Positions 44,919 to 53,725 of a stretch of 64,000 nucleotides of DNA are shown piece after piece (positions within the stretch are counted from its first letter, which is position 1; every line of letters begins with the position of its first letter). This DNA is from Pseudomonas mohnii (GTDB taxonomy: Bacteria; Pseudomonadota; Gammaproteobacteria; Pseudomonadales; Pseudomonadaceae), in the NCBI RefSeq assembly GCF_900105115.1, contig NZ_FNRV01000001.1, positions 930,001 through 994,000 of the forward strand, written 5' to 3'. Position numbers and translations under genes: made by a program. Under the pieces are notes generated by a model that saw only the letters and a program-made list of their open reading frames with translations, searched no databases and was not told where the DNA came from.

Positions 44919-46067
44919 ATGCGAACAAACAGGATCTCCGTACAGTCAGCGCTAGGCCTGAGCCTGCTTGTACTCGGTTTGAACAGTGCCCGTGCGGACC
45001 TGCCCGCCGACACGATCGGCCAGACCGTGTTGCCGTTCCCCGCCGAAGCACACCGGGCGTTCGTCGTCGATGTCGAGTTCGACAGCTTTGTCGCCGGCCG
45101 TGTCACCGTGGTCGACCCGGACCAGAAGCGCATACTGGGCATGGTGCCGACCGGTTTCGCCGCGCCTTCGGCCCTGAGCCATGACGGCAAGCTGATCTAC
45201 AGCGCCGACATTTGGTACTCCCGTGGCACCCGGGGCACCCGCACCGATGTGCTGACCGCGTGGGACAGCTCGACCCTGTCGCCCGCCTGGGAGGTGCTGA
45301 TTCCGAACAAGCGGGCCGAGTCGCTGACCCAGCGCTACGGCCTGAAGACCAGCGGCGATGACCGTTTTGTCTACGTCTACAACTTCACCCCGTCGACCTC
45401 GGTGACCGTGGTCGACACCCAGACCAAGGCCGTTGCCACGGAAATCGCGATTCCGGGTTGCGTGCTCAACTACCCGGTTGGCAAACGCCGTTTCGCCTCG
45501 CTGTGCGGCGACGGCAGCCTGCAGGTGGTGACCCTCAACGACCAGGGCCAGGAAACCGCGCGCAACCGCACGCCGTTCTTCGACCCCAACGCGGAAAAAC
45601 TGGTGGAGCGTGCGGTCAACGTCGGCGACACCTATTACTTCACCACCACCACCGGCACTGTGCGCGCAGTGGATTTCTCCGGCGATACGCCGAAGATCCT
45701 GCCGAGCTGGTCGCTGGTCACCGAGGCCGAGAAGAAGGCCGGTTGGGCGCCGGGCGGCTGGCAGCTGATGGCGGTCGCGCCGAAGCTGAACCGTTTGTAC
45801 GTGCTGATGCATGACGCGCACGAACCGATGAAGTGGGAAGACCCGAGCACCTTCATCTGGGCCTACGACCTCAAGACCCAGAAGAAGATCGCGACCCTGG
45901 AAGCACCGGCACCGGTGTGGAGCATGCAGGCCACCGGCGACGACAAGCCGCTGCTACTGGGCACCGACGTTGAAGGCGGCTTGCAGATTTTCGATCTCAA
46001 GACCAACCAGCACACCGGCAGCATGGCAAAAGTCGCAAAAACCGCGACTCAGGTCATGAGCTACTAA
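44919..46067 (+). CDS. aauB: Amine dehydrogenase large subunit (aromatic amine / methylamine dehydrogenase heavy chain)
   Basis: A 382-residue exported protein with signal peptide ending near ARA (residue 28) and a seven-bladed beta-propeller of the MauB/AauB family (repeated VTVVD.., KTLI-like blade strands; VWSMQATGDDKPLLLGTD near the end). The heavy chain forms an alpha2-beta2 complex with the TTQ-bearing small chain in the periplasm. AADH rather than MADH is favoured by the absence of mauF, amicyanin and mauG nearby and by the linked aromatic-aldehyde dehydrogenase. AGGAAG precedes the start. Confidence 0.93.
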   Translation: MRTNRISVQSALGLSLLVLGLNSARADLPADTIGQTVLPFPAEAHRAFVVDVEFDSFVAGRVTVVDPDQKRILGMVPTGFAAPSALSHDGKLIYSADIWYSRGTRGTRTDVLTAWDSSTLSPAWEVLIPNKRAESLTQRYGLKTSGDDRFVYVYNFTPSTSVTVVDTQTKAVATEIAIPGCVLNYPVGKRRFASLCGDGSLQVVTLNDQGQETARNRTPFFDPNAEKLVERAVNVGDTYYFTTTTGTVRAVDFSGDTPKILPSWSLVTEAEKKAGWAPGGWQLMAVAPKLNRLYVLMHDAHEPMKWEDPSTFIWAYDLKTQKKIATLEAPAPVWSMQATGDDKPLLLGTDVEGGLQIFDLKTNQHTGSMAKVAKTATQVMSY

Positions 46068-46078
46068 GAGGTTCGGCC

Positions 46079-46618
46079 ATGCACTCAGATCCGATCTTCA
46101 TCATTGCCAGCGCCATCGCCATCGCGGTGTTGCTGGCCAGTGCCGCGACCCACAAGGTACGAGCGCCCGCGCGCTTCGCCAGGCAGTTGGCCGACTACCA
46201 ACTGCTGCCCGACTCGCTGGTGCGCCCGGTCGCCCGGTTGGTCCCGCTGCTGGAACTGGCCATCGCCTTCGCGCTGCTGGTGCCGGTCAGCCGTGGCTGG
46301 GCCGCGTTGAGCGCTGCCAGTCTGTTGGCACTGTATGCCGCAGCCATTGGCATCAACCTGTGGCGCGGCCGTCGCGACATCGACTGTGGCTGTGCCGGCC
46401 CGGACCAGGCGCAGCCGCTGCGCCCGGTCCTGCTGCTGCGCAACAGCGTGCTGGTGGTGCTGGCGCTGCTGGCCAGCGTCGCGCCGATTGCCCGCGACAT
46501 GACGGTATTCGATGGCTTTGTAACGGTTGCCGCGGCAGCGGTCGCGTTGCTCATCTACGCCGCAGCCGATGGCTTGCTGGCGAACTCCCCTCTTCTGCTC
46601 AAATTGATTGGTAGGTGA
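46079..46618 (+). CDS. aauE: MauE/AauE-like membrane protein for amine dehydrogenase maturation
   Basis: A 179-residue integral membrane protein with four to five TM helices, the DoxX/MauE-like pattern (ATHKVRAPARFARQLADYQLL; LVPLLELAIAFALLVP) and a cysteine pair in DCGCAGP between helices. MauE is required for correct folding and disulfide formation in the small subunit, probably passing electrons to or from MauD. It starts 11 bp after aauB. Confidence 0.92.
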   Translation: MHSDPIFIIASAIAIAVLLASAATHKVRAPARFARQLADYQLLPDSLVRPVARLVPLLELAIAFALLVPVSRGWAALSAASLLALYAAAIGINLWRGRRDIDCGCAGPDQAQPLRPVLLLRNSVLVVLALLASVAPIARDMTVFDGFVTVAAAAVALLIYAAADGLLANSPLLLKLIGR

Positions 46619-46622
46619 TCCA

Positions 46623-47249
46623 ATGGAAGGCTTGATTGTTTCCAACGTTCTGCTCTGGGTTCTGCTGGTGGCCGTGGCGTTCGTCGTCATGGGCCTGGTC
46701 CGTCAGATTGGCGTGCTGCACGGCCGCCTGGCCCCGGCTGGCGCACTGATGGTCGACAAAGGCGTGGCCGTCAACGAAGCCGCGCCGCAAGTGACCGCCA
46801 CCGACCGTAAAGGTCGCCCGGTGAACTTCGGCTACGCCGGTGAAAAATCGCAACTGCTGTTCTTCCTCTCGCCGACCTGCCCGATCTGCAAGTCACTGCT
46901 GCCGGCGATCAAATCCATTGCCAGGGAACAGGCTGATCGCCTCGACGTGGTGTTCATCAGCGATGGCGACATGGACGCCCAGCAAGCGCTGATCCGCGAA
47001 CACAAACTCGAAGACGCCACCTACGTGGTCGGCCCGGAAGTCGGCATGACTTACCAGATCGGCAAGCTGCCGTACGCCGCGCTGATCGACAAGGCCGGCA
47101 CCCTGCGCGCCAAGGGCCTGGTCAATTCCCGCGAGCACCTGGACAGCCTGTTCGAAGTGGAACACTTGAAGCACGCCACGCTGCAGCAGTACCTCAACGC
47201 TCAGCCTCACACCCACGATCACGACCACAGCCACGGCCATAGCCACTGA
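46623..47249 (+). CDS. aauD: MauD/AauD thioredoxin-like maturation protein with His-rich tail
   Basis: A 208-residue membrane-anchored thiol-disulfide protein: N-terminal TM helix (residues 4-26), then a thioredoxin fold with Cys86-Pro-Ile-Cys89. MauD helps form the six disulfides of the small subunit. The C-terminus is unusual: HTHDHDHSHGHSH, seven His in 13 residues, a likely divalent-metal binding tail not part of the thioredoxin fold. Start ATG 46623 is 4 bp after aauE; the GTG at 46608 overlaps it and is less likely. Confidence 0.92.
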   Translation: MEGLIVSNVLLWVLLVAVAFVVMGLVRQIGVLHGRLAPAGALMVDKGVAVNEAAPQVTATDRKGRPVNFGYAGEKSQLLFFLSPTCPICKSLLPAIKSIAREQADRLDVVFISDGDMDAQQALIREHKLEDATYVVGPEVGMTYQIGKLPYAALIDKAGTLRAKGLVNSREHLDSLFEVEHLKHATLQQYLNAQPHTHDHDHSHGHSH

Positions 47250-47267
47250 TAAGGCAGGGAGACGTTT

Positions 47268-47789
47268 ATGAAACTGCTGGATCTGTTGTTCGAGCGCTCG
47301 ACTCGCCGTGTCGCCGACACCACCTCGCGCCGCAAATTGCTGTCGCGCATGGGCTCGCTGATGGTGGCCGGTGCCGCCCTGCCCCTGCTGCTGCCACTGG
47401 ATCGCACCAGCAAGGCACTGGCCGCCACCGATCCGAAAGCCGGCGACCCCGGTGATCCGAACAGCTGCGACTACTGGCGCTACTGCTCCATCGACGGCTT
47501 TCTGTGCAGCTGCTGCGGTGGTTCGGTGACCTCCTGCCCACCGGGCACCGAAGCCTCGCAAGTGACCTGGATCGGCACCTGCCGCAACCCGGCCGACGGC
47601 AAGGACTACATCATTTCGTACAACGACTGCTGCGGTAAGCAAAGCTGTGCCCAGTGCGCCTGTACCCGTAACGACAGTGAAGAACCGGCCTACCGCCCGT
47701 TCAACAACAACGATGTGAACTGGTGCCTGGCCGCCAAATCGCACATCTACCACTGCACCGTTTCGATCATCCGCGGCGTGGCGGTTTAA
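47268..47789 (+). CDS. aauA: Amine dehydrogenase small subunit bearing TTQ
   Basis: A 173-residue catalytic subunit. The TTQ cofactor is built from two tryptophans: Trp101 (ASQVTWIGTC) and Trp152 (NNDVNWCLAA), 51 residues apart exactly as W57/W108 of methylamine dehydrogenase and W109/W160 of AADH. The catalytic Asp lies 19 residues after the first Trp (Asp120). Fourteen cysteines support the disulfide-rich fold. The export signal is Tat type (SRRKLLSRM then a hydrophobic stretch). It oxidises primary amines to aldehyde plus ammonia. Confidence 0.95.
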   Translation: MKLLDLLFERSTRRVADTTSRRKLLSRMGSLMVAGAALPLLLPLDRTSKALAATDPKAGDPGDPNSCDYWRYCSIDGFLCSCCGGSVTSCPPGTEASQVTWIGTCRNPADGKDYIISYNDCCGKQSCAQCACTRNDSEEPAYRPFNNNDVNWCLAAKSHIYHCTVSIIRGVAV

Positions 47790-47799
47790 CACGCGCGTT

Positions 47800-47832
47800 A
47801 CCGCCGGTTGCCTGGGCAATCGGCGGTTTTTT
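47800..47832 (+). terminator. Intrinsic terminator between aauA and the cytochrome gene
   Basis: ACCGCCGGTTGCC and GGCAATCGGCGGT pair over about 12 bp (one G-T wobble), followed by a run of six T. Located 11 bp after aauA, it should lower transcription of the following cytochrome gene relative to aauBEDA. Confidence 0.75.
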
Positions 47833-47873
47833 CACGATCGTGTTCCAGGCCAAAAAACAAGAGAGGCCCCTCA

Positions 47874-48395
47874 ATGCGCAAGTTGCTACTCCTCGGTCTC
47901 GTCTGCACCCTGAGCGCCCCACTCGCTCATGCCCGCGCCATTCCCAACCCGGCGCAACGTCACGCACCGGGCAACGAAGAACAGCAAAAGCCCATCGCCG
48001 AGGCCGGTTACAGCGTTGGCGTCAATTACCAGTTGCAATGCGCCGGCTGCCACCTGGGCAACGGCATGGGATCGGCGGCCAACGACACGCCCCGGATGAC
48101 GGGGTTTGTCGGCAACTTTCTGAAAGTCCCCGGTGGCCGCGAGTTTCTGGTGCGCGTGCCGGGCATGTCGCAGTCGGCGTTGAACAATGCGCAACTGGCG
48201 GACTTGCTCAACTGGTTGATGCGCAAAGACGGCCTGGCCGGCAAAAGCACACCGCAGGATTACCAGCCCTACAGCGCCGAAGAAGTGGCGGCACTGCGCG
48301 CCAAAACCATGCTCAACCTCCCCGGCACCCGTGCTGAATTGATCAAGCAAATGCGTGCGCAAGGCATCGCCATTGAAGACGGCATGAACGATTGA
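47874..48395 (+). CDS. Monohaem c-type cytochrome of the amine dehydrogenase cluster
   Basis: A 173-residue exported protein with Sec signal peptide (KLLLLGLVCTLSAPLAHA) and one haem motif CAGCH (residues 56-60) followed by GNGMG. It corresponds in position to the small cytochrome-like ORF downstream of aauA in described aau clusters. Candidate electron acceptor or maturation helper. Start 47874 is fixed by the signal peptide. A single haem rules out a MauG-type di-haem enzyme. Confidence 0.88.
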   Translation: MRKLLLLGLVCTLSAPLAHARAIPNPAQRHAPGNEEQQKPIAEAGYSVGVNYQLQCAGCHLGNGMGSAANDTPRMTGFVGNFLKVPGGREFLVRVPGMSQSALNNAQLADLLNWLMRKDGLAGKSTPQDYQPYSAEEVAALRAKTMLNLPGTRAELIKQMRAQGIAIEDGMND

Positions 48396-48827
48396 CGGCG
48401 GATGTGAAGTCACCTCAGCTGCCAAATCGGGGGCCACGCCCCCTTCGCCTCCGCTCGGCATTCGACCCGCGCCCCCGGGTACCGAAGAGCCGCCTGTCTG
48501 CGCCTCCCCTCCCGTTACGAAGCCACCCGAACCGGCGGCACATGCCGTGCATGGCCATTGAGCAAGCGCGGTCCGTCGGCCAGCGGATTCCTTCACAAAT
48601 GAGTGCTATAAAACTGCGACGATTCCGTGAAGGATTCCAGCGTACTGCTAAAGTGATACCACGCGTTGTCACATTCGGCCCCAGGTCAGCAATCGGGACA
48701 GAAGGTGGTATACCACGAGCGGGGGAAGCTTTTGGTGACGCGCACGCAAACGCTCTCGAACGAGGGCAGTTTTGATCTGAGTCGCGTTATCAGTGAGCGC
48801 GATGGGGGGCAGCAATGAGGTCTAAAT
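48396..48827. promoter_or_regulatory. Region upstream of the polysaccharide initiating transferase
   Basis: About 430 bp. A hairpin GGGGGC/GCCCCC (48429-48443) may end the amine locus. GTGGTATACCAC at 48705-48716 is a 12-bp perfect palindrome, and GTGATACCAC at 48653-48662 is a related half-conserved copy about 50 bp upstream, together a candidate operator for the exopolysaccharide gene. No coding frame is convincing. Confidence 0.4.
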
Positions 48828-50252
48828 ATGATATTTGAGCCTAACACTAGCCGTTCCGTACTTCAGCGAAGAAGCAGCACCAGTATCGTTATTCAGGCCG
48901 GTCTCGATGGTCTCGCAGTGACCGGCGTCGCGTGGTATTTGATCAACTATCACATCGGCTTCGTCTCGCAGGCCTATGTCATCATGGTCCTGTTACTGCT
49001 TGGGGCGTTGGCCGTCGTCTACGACCATTATGCGATTTACCGAAGCAATGTCGGATTCGCCGTCAAAGCCTTCAAGTTGCTCAAGGCATGGACTGCCGTT
49101 TTTTGTTTTCTGGTTGCCATGGCCTTTCTAACTAAAACCGGCGAACAATATTCGCGCCTGTTGGTGGCCGAGTTGTTTGTGATTGGCTACTTCGCTCAGC
49201 TGCTTTTGCACCTTGCCACCCGCGAGTTACAGAAGAAGTTCCTGGCCCACCCCGCGCAACGGGACAACGCGCTCATCATCGGCACGGGCGAGCTGGCCAA
49301 CTTCCTTCACCAGAAAATCAGTAACAACCCCTGGCTGGGTGAACGGGTGGTCGGCTCGGTCCTGATCGGGGGAAGCGATGATCAGGGAAAGGATGGATCA
49401 AAGAGTGCGCAACGCTTGACGATACTGGGTCATATTTCCGACCTTGATGAGCTGGTCGTGCAACACGCCATTCGCACCGTATATTTCGTGACGCCCCTGG
49501 ATGGTTCGCACGTCATCAAGGACGTTTACTTAAAACTGTTCGATAAACACATTTCCGTGAACTGGGTGCCGGATATCTTTTCGCTGCGCTTGATCAATCA
49601 CAGTGTGCGTGAAATTGCCGGGATTCCTGTGCTGACGTTGTCTGAAACACCGCTGATGGGGCTGCGGCTGTTTCTGAAGAATCTCGAAGATAAAGTCCTG
49701 GCGTTCCTTATCCTGTTATTTGCAGCGCCGGTGCTGTTGTTAGTTGCCATTGCCATCAAGCTCGACAGTCCGGGACCGGTGTTCTTTCGCCAGGAGCGCA
49801 TGGGCTGGAGCGGCGATTCCTTTCGTATCTGGAAGTTCAGGAGCATGGTTGTCCATCAGCCGGATGAAGGCGTCGTCAAGCAAGCCGAAAAGAACGATCC
49901 ACGCAAAACCAGAGTGGGCGCCTTTATTCGAAAAACCAGCCTGGATGAACTACCACAGTTGTTTAACGTGTTGATGGGCGAGATGTCGCTGGTGGGACCG
50001 CGACCGCACGCTATTGCACACGATGCGCAATACTCGCCCGACATCTCGGACTACTTTGCGCGCCACAACATCAAGCCGGGCATTACCGGTCTGGCTCAGG
50101 TGCGTGGCTTTCGGGGTGAGACGAAAGATATCGAGCAGATGATCCGGCGTGTGGATTCGGACATCGAATACATCAACAACTGGTCGCTTTGGCTCGACTT
50201 CACCATTCTCGCGCGCACTGTGCTGGCCTTCTCCGGCAAGCATGCCTATTAG
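48828..50252 (+). CDS. Undecaprenyl-phosphate sugar-1-phosphate transferase (PslA/WcaJ-like)
   Basis: A 474-residue polyisoprenyl-phosphate hexose-1-phosphate transferase that loads the first sugar on the lipid carrier. Four N-terminal TM helices, a central Rossmann-like domain (ALIIGTGELANFLHQK), a fifth membrane helix (residues 285-305) and the C-terminal catalytic domain: KLDSPGPVFFRQERMG, WKFRSM, TSLDELPQLFNVLMGEMSLVGPRP, KPGITGLAQVRG. It would start repeat-unit assembly in the Wzx/Wzy route encoded downstream. The promoter region carries a palindrome. Confidence 0.93.
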   Translation: MIFEPNTSRSVLQRRSSTSIVIQAGLDGLAVTGVAWYLINYHIGFVSQAYVIMVLLLLGALAVVYDHYAIYRSNVGFAVKAFKLLKAWTAVFCFLVAMAFLTKTGEQYSRLLVAELFVIGYFAQLLLHLATRELQKKFLAHPAQRDNALIIGTGELANFLHQKISNNPWLGERVVGSVLIGGSDDQGKDGSKSAQRLTILGHISDLDELVVQHAIRTVYFVTPLDGSHVIKDVYLKLFDKHISVNWVPDIFSLRLINHSVREIAGIPVLTLSETPLMGLRLFLKNLEDKVLAFLILLFAAPVLLLVAIAIKLDSPGPVFFRQERMGWSGDSFRIWKFRSMVVHQPDEGVVKQAEKNDPRKTRVGAFIRKTSLDELPQLFNVLMGEMSLVGPRPHAIAHDAQYSPDISDYFARHNIKPGITGLAQVRGFRGETKDIEQMIRRVDSDIEYINNWSLWLDFTILARTVLAFSGKHAY

Positions 50253-50310
50253 CCGGAATTGAGGACTGGGGGGGCGATCTCGAGTTTCGGGGGGTGTTAT
50301 TGATGGGCGT

Positions 50311-50327
50311 GGCCAGCGTCGCTGGCC
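50311..50327. terminator. Hairpin between convergent polysaccharide genes
   Basis: GGCCAGC-GTC-GCTGGCC, a 7-bp stem 8 bp from the stop of the leftward glycosyltransferase gene and 58 bp after the initiating transferase stop. No T-tract; weak or bidirectional terminator. Confidence 0.35.
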
Positions 50328-50334
50328 TGCCTCA

Positions 50335-51462
50335 TTAAGCGCTTGCCGGGAACAGGTCCAGGGTTCGCTCGACCTCATCGGCGTCGATACTGAAACCATT
50401 GCCCTCTTCGGTGCCCACCACAAATCCAAAGTTTTGCTGGTCGCGGTCCGTCAGGTATTTGAAAAAGCAGAGGAAACGATTAGGTGGCTGCAGCACCAGC
50501 AGTGAACCACCCGGCTGCAGTACGTTGACGCCATGGATCAGATGACTGCCCTCGATGCCCACGACGACTCTTGCCCCGGCGCAGGCCGCCACAATGGTCG
50601 GTACATCGGATTTCGCCGGATCGATGATGCGAAAACCCCTGCGGTCGCGCAGGCGTTCAGCCAGTTCCAGCTCATTGCGCAACAAGCGCAGCTCTCCCTT
50701 GTCACCGCGCAGAATGAACACCCCGGGGTGAGCGCTGGCGTTTACGTGGGACAGCAACTGGTCGCCCATCGCGCGAAAGCGCCGGTGCTTGTGGCGGTTC
50801 TGGCTGAGGTCGTCAAAGATCACCAGTTCACGGAAAAACGCATTGCGTAAACGAACCGGCGTCATCCCCAGCCAGTCTTCATAGCCGGGGGCGTGAAGTA
50901 TGCCGTGCCTGGAAGTGGAAACGAGCTTGTCAGACGTCGCCGTGGTCACCGGCACGCCTTCTTCGCAGGCCATCGGATAGGTGATGCAGTCGTCCATCAA
51001 CCATGAGCCAAACCATTTATTGCCGCCCGCCGTGCAATACAGCGCGCCGCGATCGATTTCATTTTCCACGCGAATCCTGGGCAACCATCCGGAGCGAGGC
51101 GACAGCCAGGATTTGGCATTGCCCTTATAGAGCGCACCGTCGATCAACCAGGCATCTTTGAGCAGGTAGCCACGCGTCGGGCCATGTTCAACCTCGCCGA
51201 TCCCTTCCATGGTGCGGCGGGGATGTTCGAAGGGATAAAAAAGATCCCCTGCCCATCCCGTCACACGTTCGAGCTGGTTGGGAAGGAAAAACGCAGGCGG
51301 AGCGATCGCCATCTCGCGGGGGGCAATTTCCCATGTCTTCACGGCGACACTTTGCAGCATGAGCGACGGTTTTCGTGTCAGGCGCGTCTTCAACATGTGT
51401 TTATACGCAGCAAGACTCCACTTCGCCGGACCACCCTTTGCGACTGCATCTATATCCGACAT
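50335..51462 (-). CDS. Glycosyltransferase family 61 (DUF563) protein
   Basis: A 375-residue protein of the DUF563/GT61 family, whose bacterial members sit in capsular and exopolysaccharide loci. Visible: the acidic/basic core SDKLVSTSRHGILHAPGYEDWL, ILRGDKGELRLLRNELELAE and the nucleotide-sugar-binding-like VVGIEGSHLIHGVNVLQPG. No membrane helix. Transcribed against the initiating transferase, it belongs to the leftward group. Sugar specificity unknown. The region upstream is AT-rich. Confidence 0.82.
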   Translation of the reverse strand: MSDIDAVAKGGPAKWSLAAYKHMLKTRLTRKPSLMLQSVAVKTWEIAPREMAIAPPAFFLPNQLERVTGWAGDLFYPFEHPRRTMEGIGEVEHGPTRGYLLKDAWLIDGALYKGNAKSWLSPRSGWLPRIRVENEIDRGALYCTAGGNKWFGSWLMDDCITYPMACEEGVPVTTATSDKLVSTSRHGILHAPGYEDWLGMTPVRLRNAFFRELVIFDDLSQNRHKHRRFRAMGDQLLSHVNASAHPGVFILRGDKGELRLLRNELELAERLRDRRGFRIIDPAKSDVPTIVAACAGARVVVGIEGSHLIHGVNVLQPGGSLLVLQPPNRFLCFFKYLTDRDQQNFGFVVGTEEGNGFSIDADEVERTLDLFPASA

Positions 51463-51540
51463 ATGAATTCAACTCTCATGTACTTATACCGAAATAGCGC
51501 TTATATCCAACACATAAAACTGCACTTACTTCGAATCCAT

Positions 51541-52683
51541 TCAGGCGGATATAACGCATTCCATTCGGGGCGGCGACTTCAAATGACTGTAACGACCGCG
51601 CAAGGTGTCAAGAAGCGACGCTTGTGGCGGCCTGGCACAATGCAGATATATTTTGGACAGCCCACCAAAACCCATTTCACGATAGCGGTTTGCAATTTCT
51701 TCATCACTCGGCCCGTCAGGCAGTCCCAGATGAAGCGTCAACTCTTTGCCTTCGACTGCAAATAGCGGGGTTTCCCAAAGAAATGTCGGCGTGCCCACTT
51801 TAGGCAGTCGAACAAACATATAACCGTTGTTACCCAGCGTATTGACATCCCCGCCGCGCCTTCTTTTCCATTCAAGCAGTCCATCGTCCGGACGCGCCAG
51901 GCAAATGCCGATATCGTAATAGTCAAAACCGTTTTCAATCGCCCATTCGAGCGCCATGAAGGTGGTAATTGAATTGACTTCACGTAGTTTTTTGGCGTCG
52001 GAATACACCGTTTCCGGGTAACCAAACCGGATCGTGCTCCAGTAACGCTTGCCGCCCTTGGTGATGACACACCCCAGATGGCAAGCGACAACGTCGTTCT
52101 CCAGCAGCACCAGATCAAGCCGGCCGGCATTTTTTGCCACCCTGCGAACCTCGTGCGTGTCTATCTGCGCCGCGGCCGAACCATGCCTGGCCTTGGCATA
52201 GGGCTGAAGCATTTGCTGATCCGCACATTCAATCTCATCGTCGTTCAGCGCCTGTTTCATGCGATAGCGCAGGCGATTCTTGCGCAGGTTGCGACGCAGT
52301 TCGGTGTTGTACCGCGCGGTGATTTCGTCGAGTGACCTGCTCAGCGGCACAATGGCACTCAGGTACTGGGGCACGCGCAATGCGCCGGGAGTGGGTATTT
52401 CACTGACCAAAACCGTCGGGTTTGACGGGTCGGGTTTTAATTGGCTATCCGCGCTTGGCGCGTCCGTCCCCAAGAGCACTTTGGCGAATTCACGCTGGGT
52501 TTTCCTGCCGATATAGAGGACGTTGAAGGAACTCTCTTGCCGTAGTTTGAATTTGACAATTTCCCAGCGCCAAAAACATGCCCGACTTAGTATGTCCCGC
52601 AGCCACGACACGGTTCTCCTTAGCTCGAAGCGTAAAGAAGGAGATATGAGCTTGCGTATTTTTGACGCTATATATTCTTTCAT
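51541..52683 (-). CDS. GNAT/FemAB-like acyltransferase of polysaccharide locus
   Basis: A 380-residue protein. The central segment (SLDEITARYNTELRRNLRKNRLRYR and LLENDVVACHLGCVITKGGKRYW, then EWAIENGFDYYDIGICLARP) follows the FemAB/BioF2-like acetyltransferase pattern, seen in exopolysaccharide loci. It may acylate or aminoacylate the polymer. Similar GNAT proteins are common but uncharacterised. It is 78 bp upstream of the GT61 gene; an AT-rich region separates it from the WecG-like gene. Confidence 0.75.
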   Translation of the reverse strand: MKEYIASKIRKLISPSLRFELRRTVSWLRDILSRACFWRWEIVKFKLRQESSFNVLYIGRKTQREFAKVLLGTDAPSADSQLKPDPSNPTVLVSEIPTPGALRVPQYLSAIVPLSRSLDEITARYNTELRRNLRKNRLRYRMKQALNDDEIECADQQMLQPYAKARHGSAAAQIDTHEVRRVAKNAGRLDLVLLENDVVACHLGCVITKGGKRYWSTIRFGYPETVYSDAKKLREVNSITTFMALEWAIENGFDYYDIGICLARPDDGLLEWKRRRGGDVNTLGNNGYMFVRLPKVGTPTFLWETPLFAVEGKELTLHLGLPDGPSDEEIANRYREMGFGGLSKIYLHCARPPQASLLDTLRGRYSHLKSPPRMECVISA

Positions 52684-52981
52684 TTGCTCACTGGCGCAGG
52701 TCGAGGGAAGGTCAAATTAGTTTGCAAGTAGCTAGATGAAGACTCGAAACGAGCGTTCGACCGCCAGCCCCCTTTCAGGAAATCAAGATATTCGAGGAGA
52801 TTTTTCTGGCACAGCGTTAATGAAGACACAAAACCCAAATAGTCCGACAAGTCGAGAATACCCACAGGAGTAAAGATGCTACACCCGGGTTTTGCAAGGC
52901 AGTGAAGGCCTCGCCGCCGTGTTTTTGCGCCGCGTGTTTTTACGCCGGTCTGCGCCCCGGATTGATCCCGCACCTGGCCAA
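52684..52981. other. Intergenic region with AT-rich stretch, no gene supported
   Basis: About 300 bp, with locally lower GC than neighbours around 52700-52880. A 9-codon frame with good ribosome-binding site (52876-52905, plus strand) leads to no rightward gene. It probably contains the promoter of the leftward GNAT gene at 52683. Confidence 0.35.
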
Positions 52982-53725
52982 TCAGCTGGCCGCCTTCTCT
53001 CGGAATACCAGGGTTCGCAGCAGGAACATCGGGTTACCCACCACGTAACGCGTGAACAGCCGCCTGGGTTCGCTGATCAACCTGAACACCCACTCACAAC
53101 CGAGGCGGCGCATCCACTGGGGGGCCCTGCTGACCTTACCGCCGAGAAAATCCAGAATCGCCCCGCCGCACACGATCAGGCAAGGCACTCCGCTGGCCGC
53201 CAGTCTCGCCGCAACGGCTTCTTGCTTGGGCATGCCCATGCCCAGAACAATCAGTTCTGGCTGAAACTCCCGGGCAAGCTGGACATAGGCCTCCACTTCG
53301 GAAAATCCGTGGTGGGCCGAAACAACGTTTACGGCGTACAGCGCCTCGCTACGCTGAACAGCGCTGATCAGATACGTTTGTTCGGTGCCCCAGAACGCCA
53401 CGCGCCGGCCTTTATAGGCCGCCAGTATTTTCGGAATGAAATCCGTACCGTTCATGTTCAGTCCCGGTGCCAGGCCGAGTCTGCGCAAGAGAATGGCCAT
53501 GCCGGAGCCATCGCGCAACAACACGTCGGCAGCGGACAGCGAAGCGTAATAGTCGGCGTTGGCCGCCACCAGGTTCATGGCGTGGGCGTTGACGAACCCC
53601 AGCACTGTCGACCGCTCGGGACGGGACAGGGCATCGATCAGTCCTTGTTCATCCTGATCATCATCGACCACGCGGAGCGTGCGGATAATCGTCTGCCATT
53701 TGTGCAACCAGGCCAGGGCGCGCAT
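52982..53725 (-). CDS. WecG/TagA/CpsF-family glycosyltransferase
   Basis: A 247-residue GT26 enzyme: GFVNAHAMNLVAANADYYASL, LLRDGSGMAILLR, GTDFIPKIL, AFWGTEQ, LIVLGMGMPKQEAV and APQWMRRLGCEWVFRLISEPRRL are the WecG/TagA signatures. It transfers a sugar such as ManNAc or a uronic acid to a lipid-linked precursor. The start overlaps the stop of the GT2 gene upstream (TGATG), indicating coupling. Last gene of the long leftward group. Confidence 0.93.
   Translation of the reverse strand: MRALAWLHKWQTIIRTLRVVDDDQDEQGLIDALSRPERSTVLGFVNAHAMNLVAANADYYASLSAADVLLRDGSGMAILLRRLGLAPGLNMNGTDFIPKILAAYKGRRVAFWGTEQTYLISAVQRSEALYAVNVVSAHHGFSEVEAYVQLAREFQPELIVLGMGMPKQEAVAARLAASGVPCLIVCGGAILDFLGGKVSRAPQWMRRLGCEWVFRLISEPRRLFTRYVVGNPMFLLRTLVFREKAAS

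Noticed and set aside
52876..52905. Nine-codon plus-strand ORF with a good ribosome-binding site
   Set aside because: Leader-peptide idea dropped: no rightward gene follows and no attenuator structure is seen.
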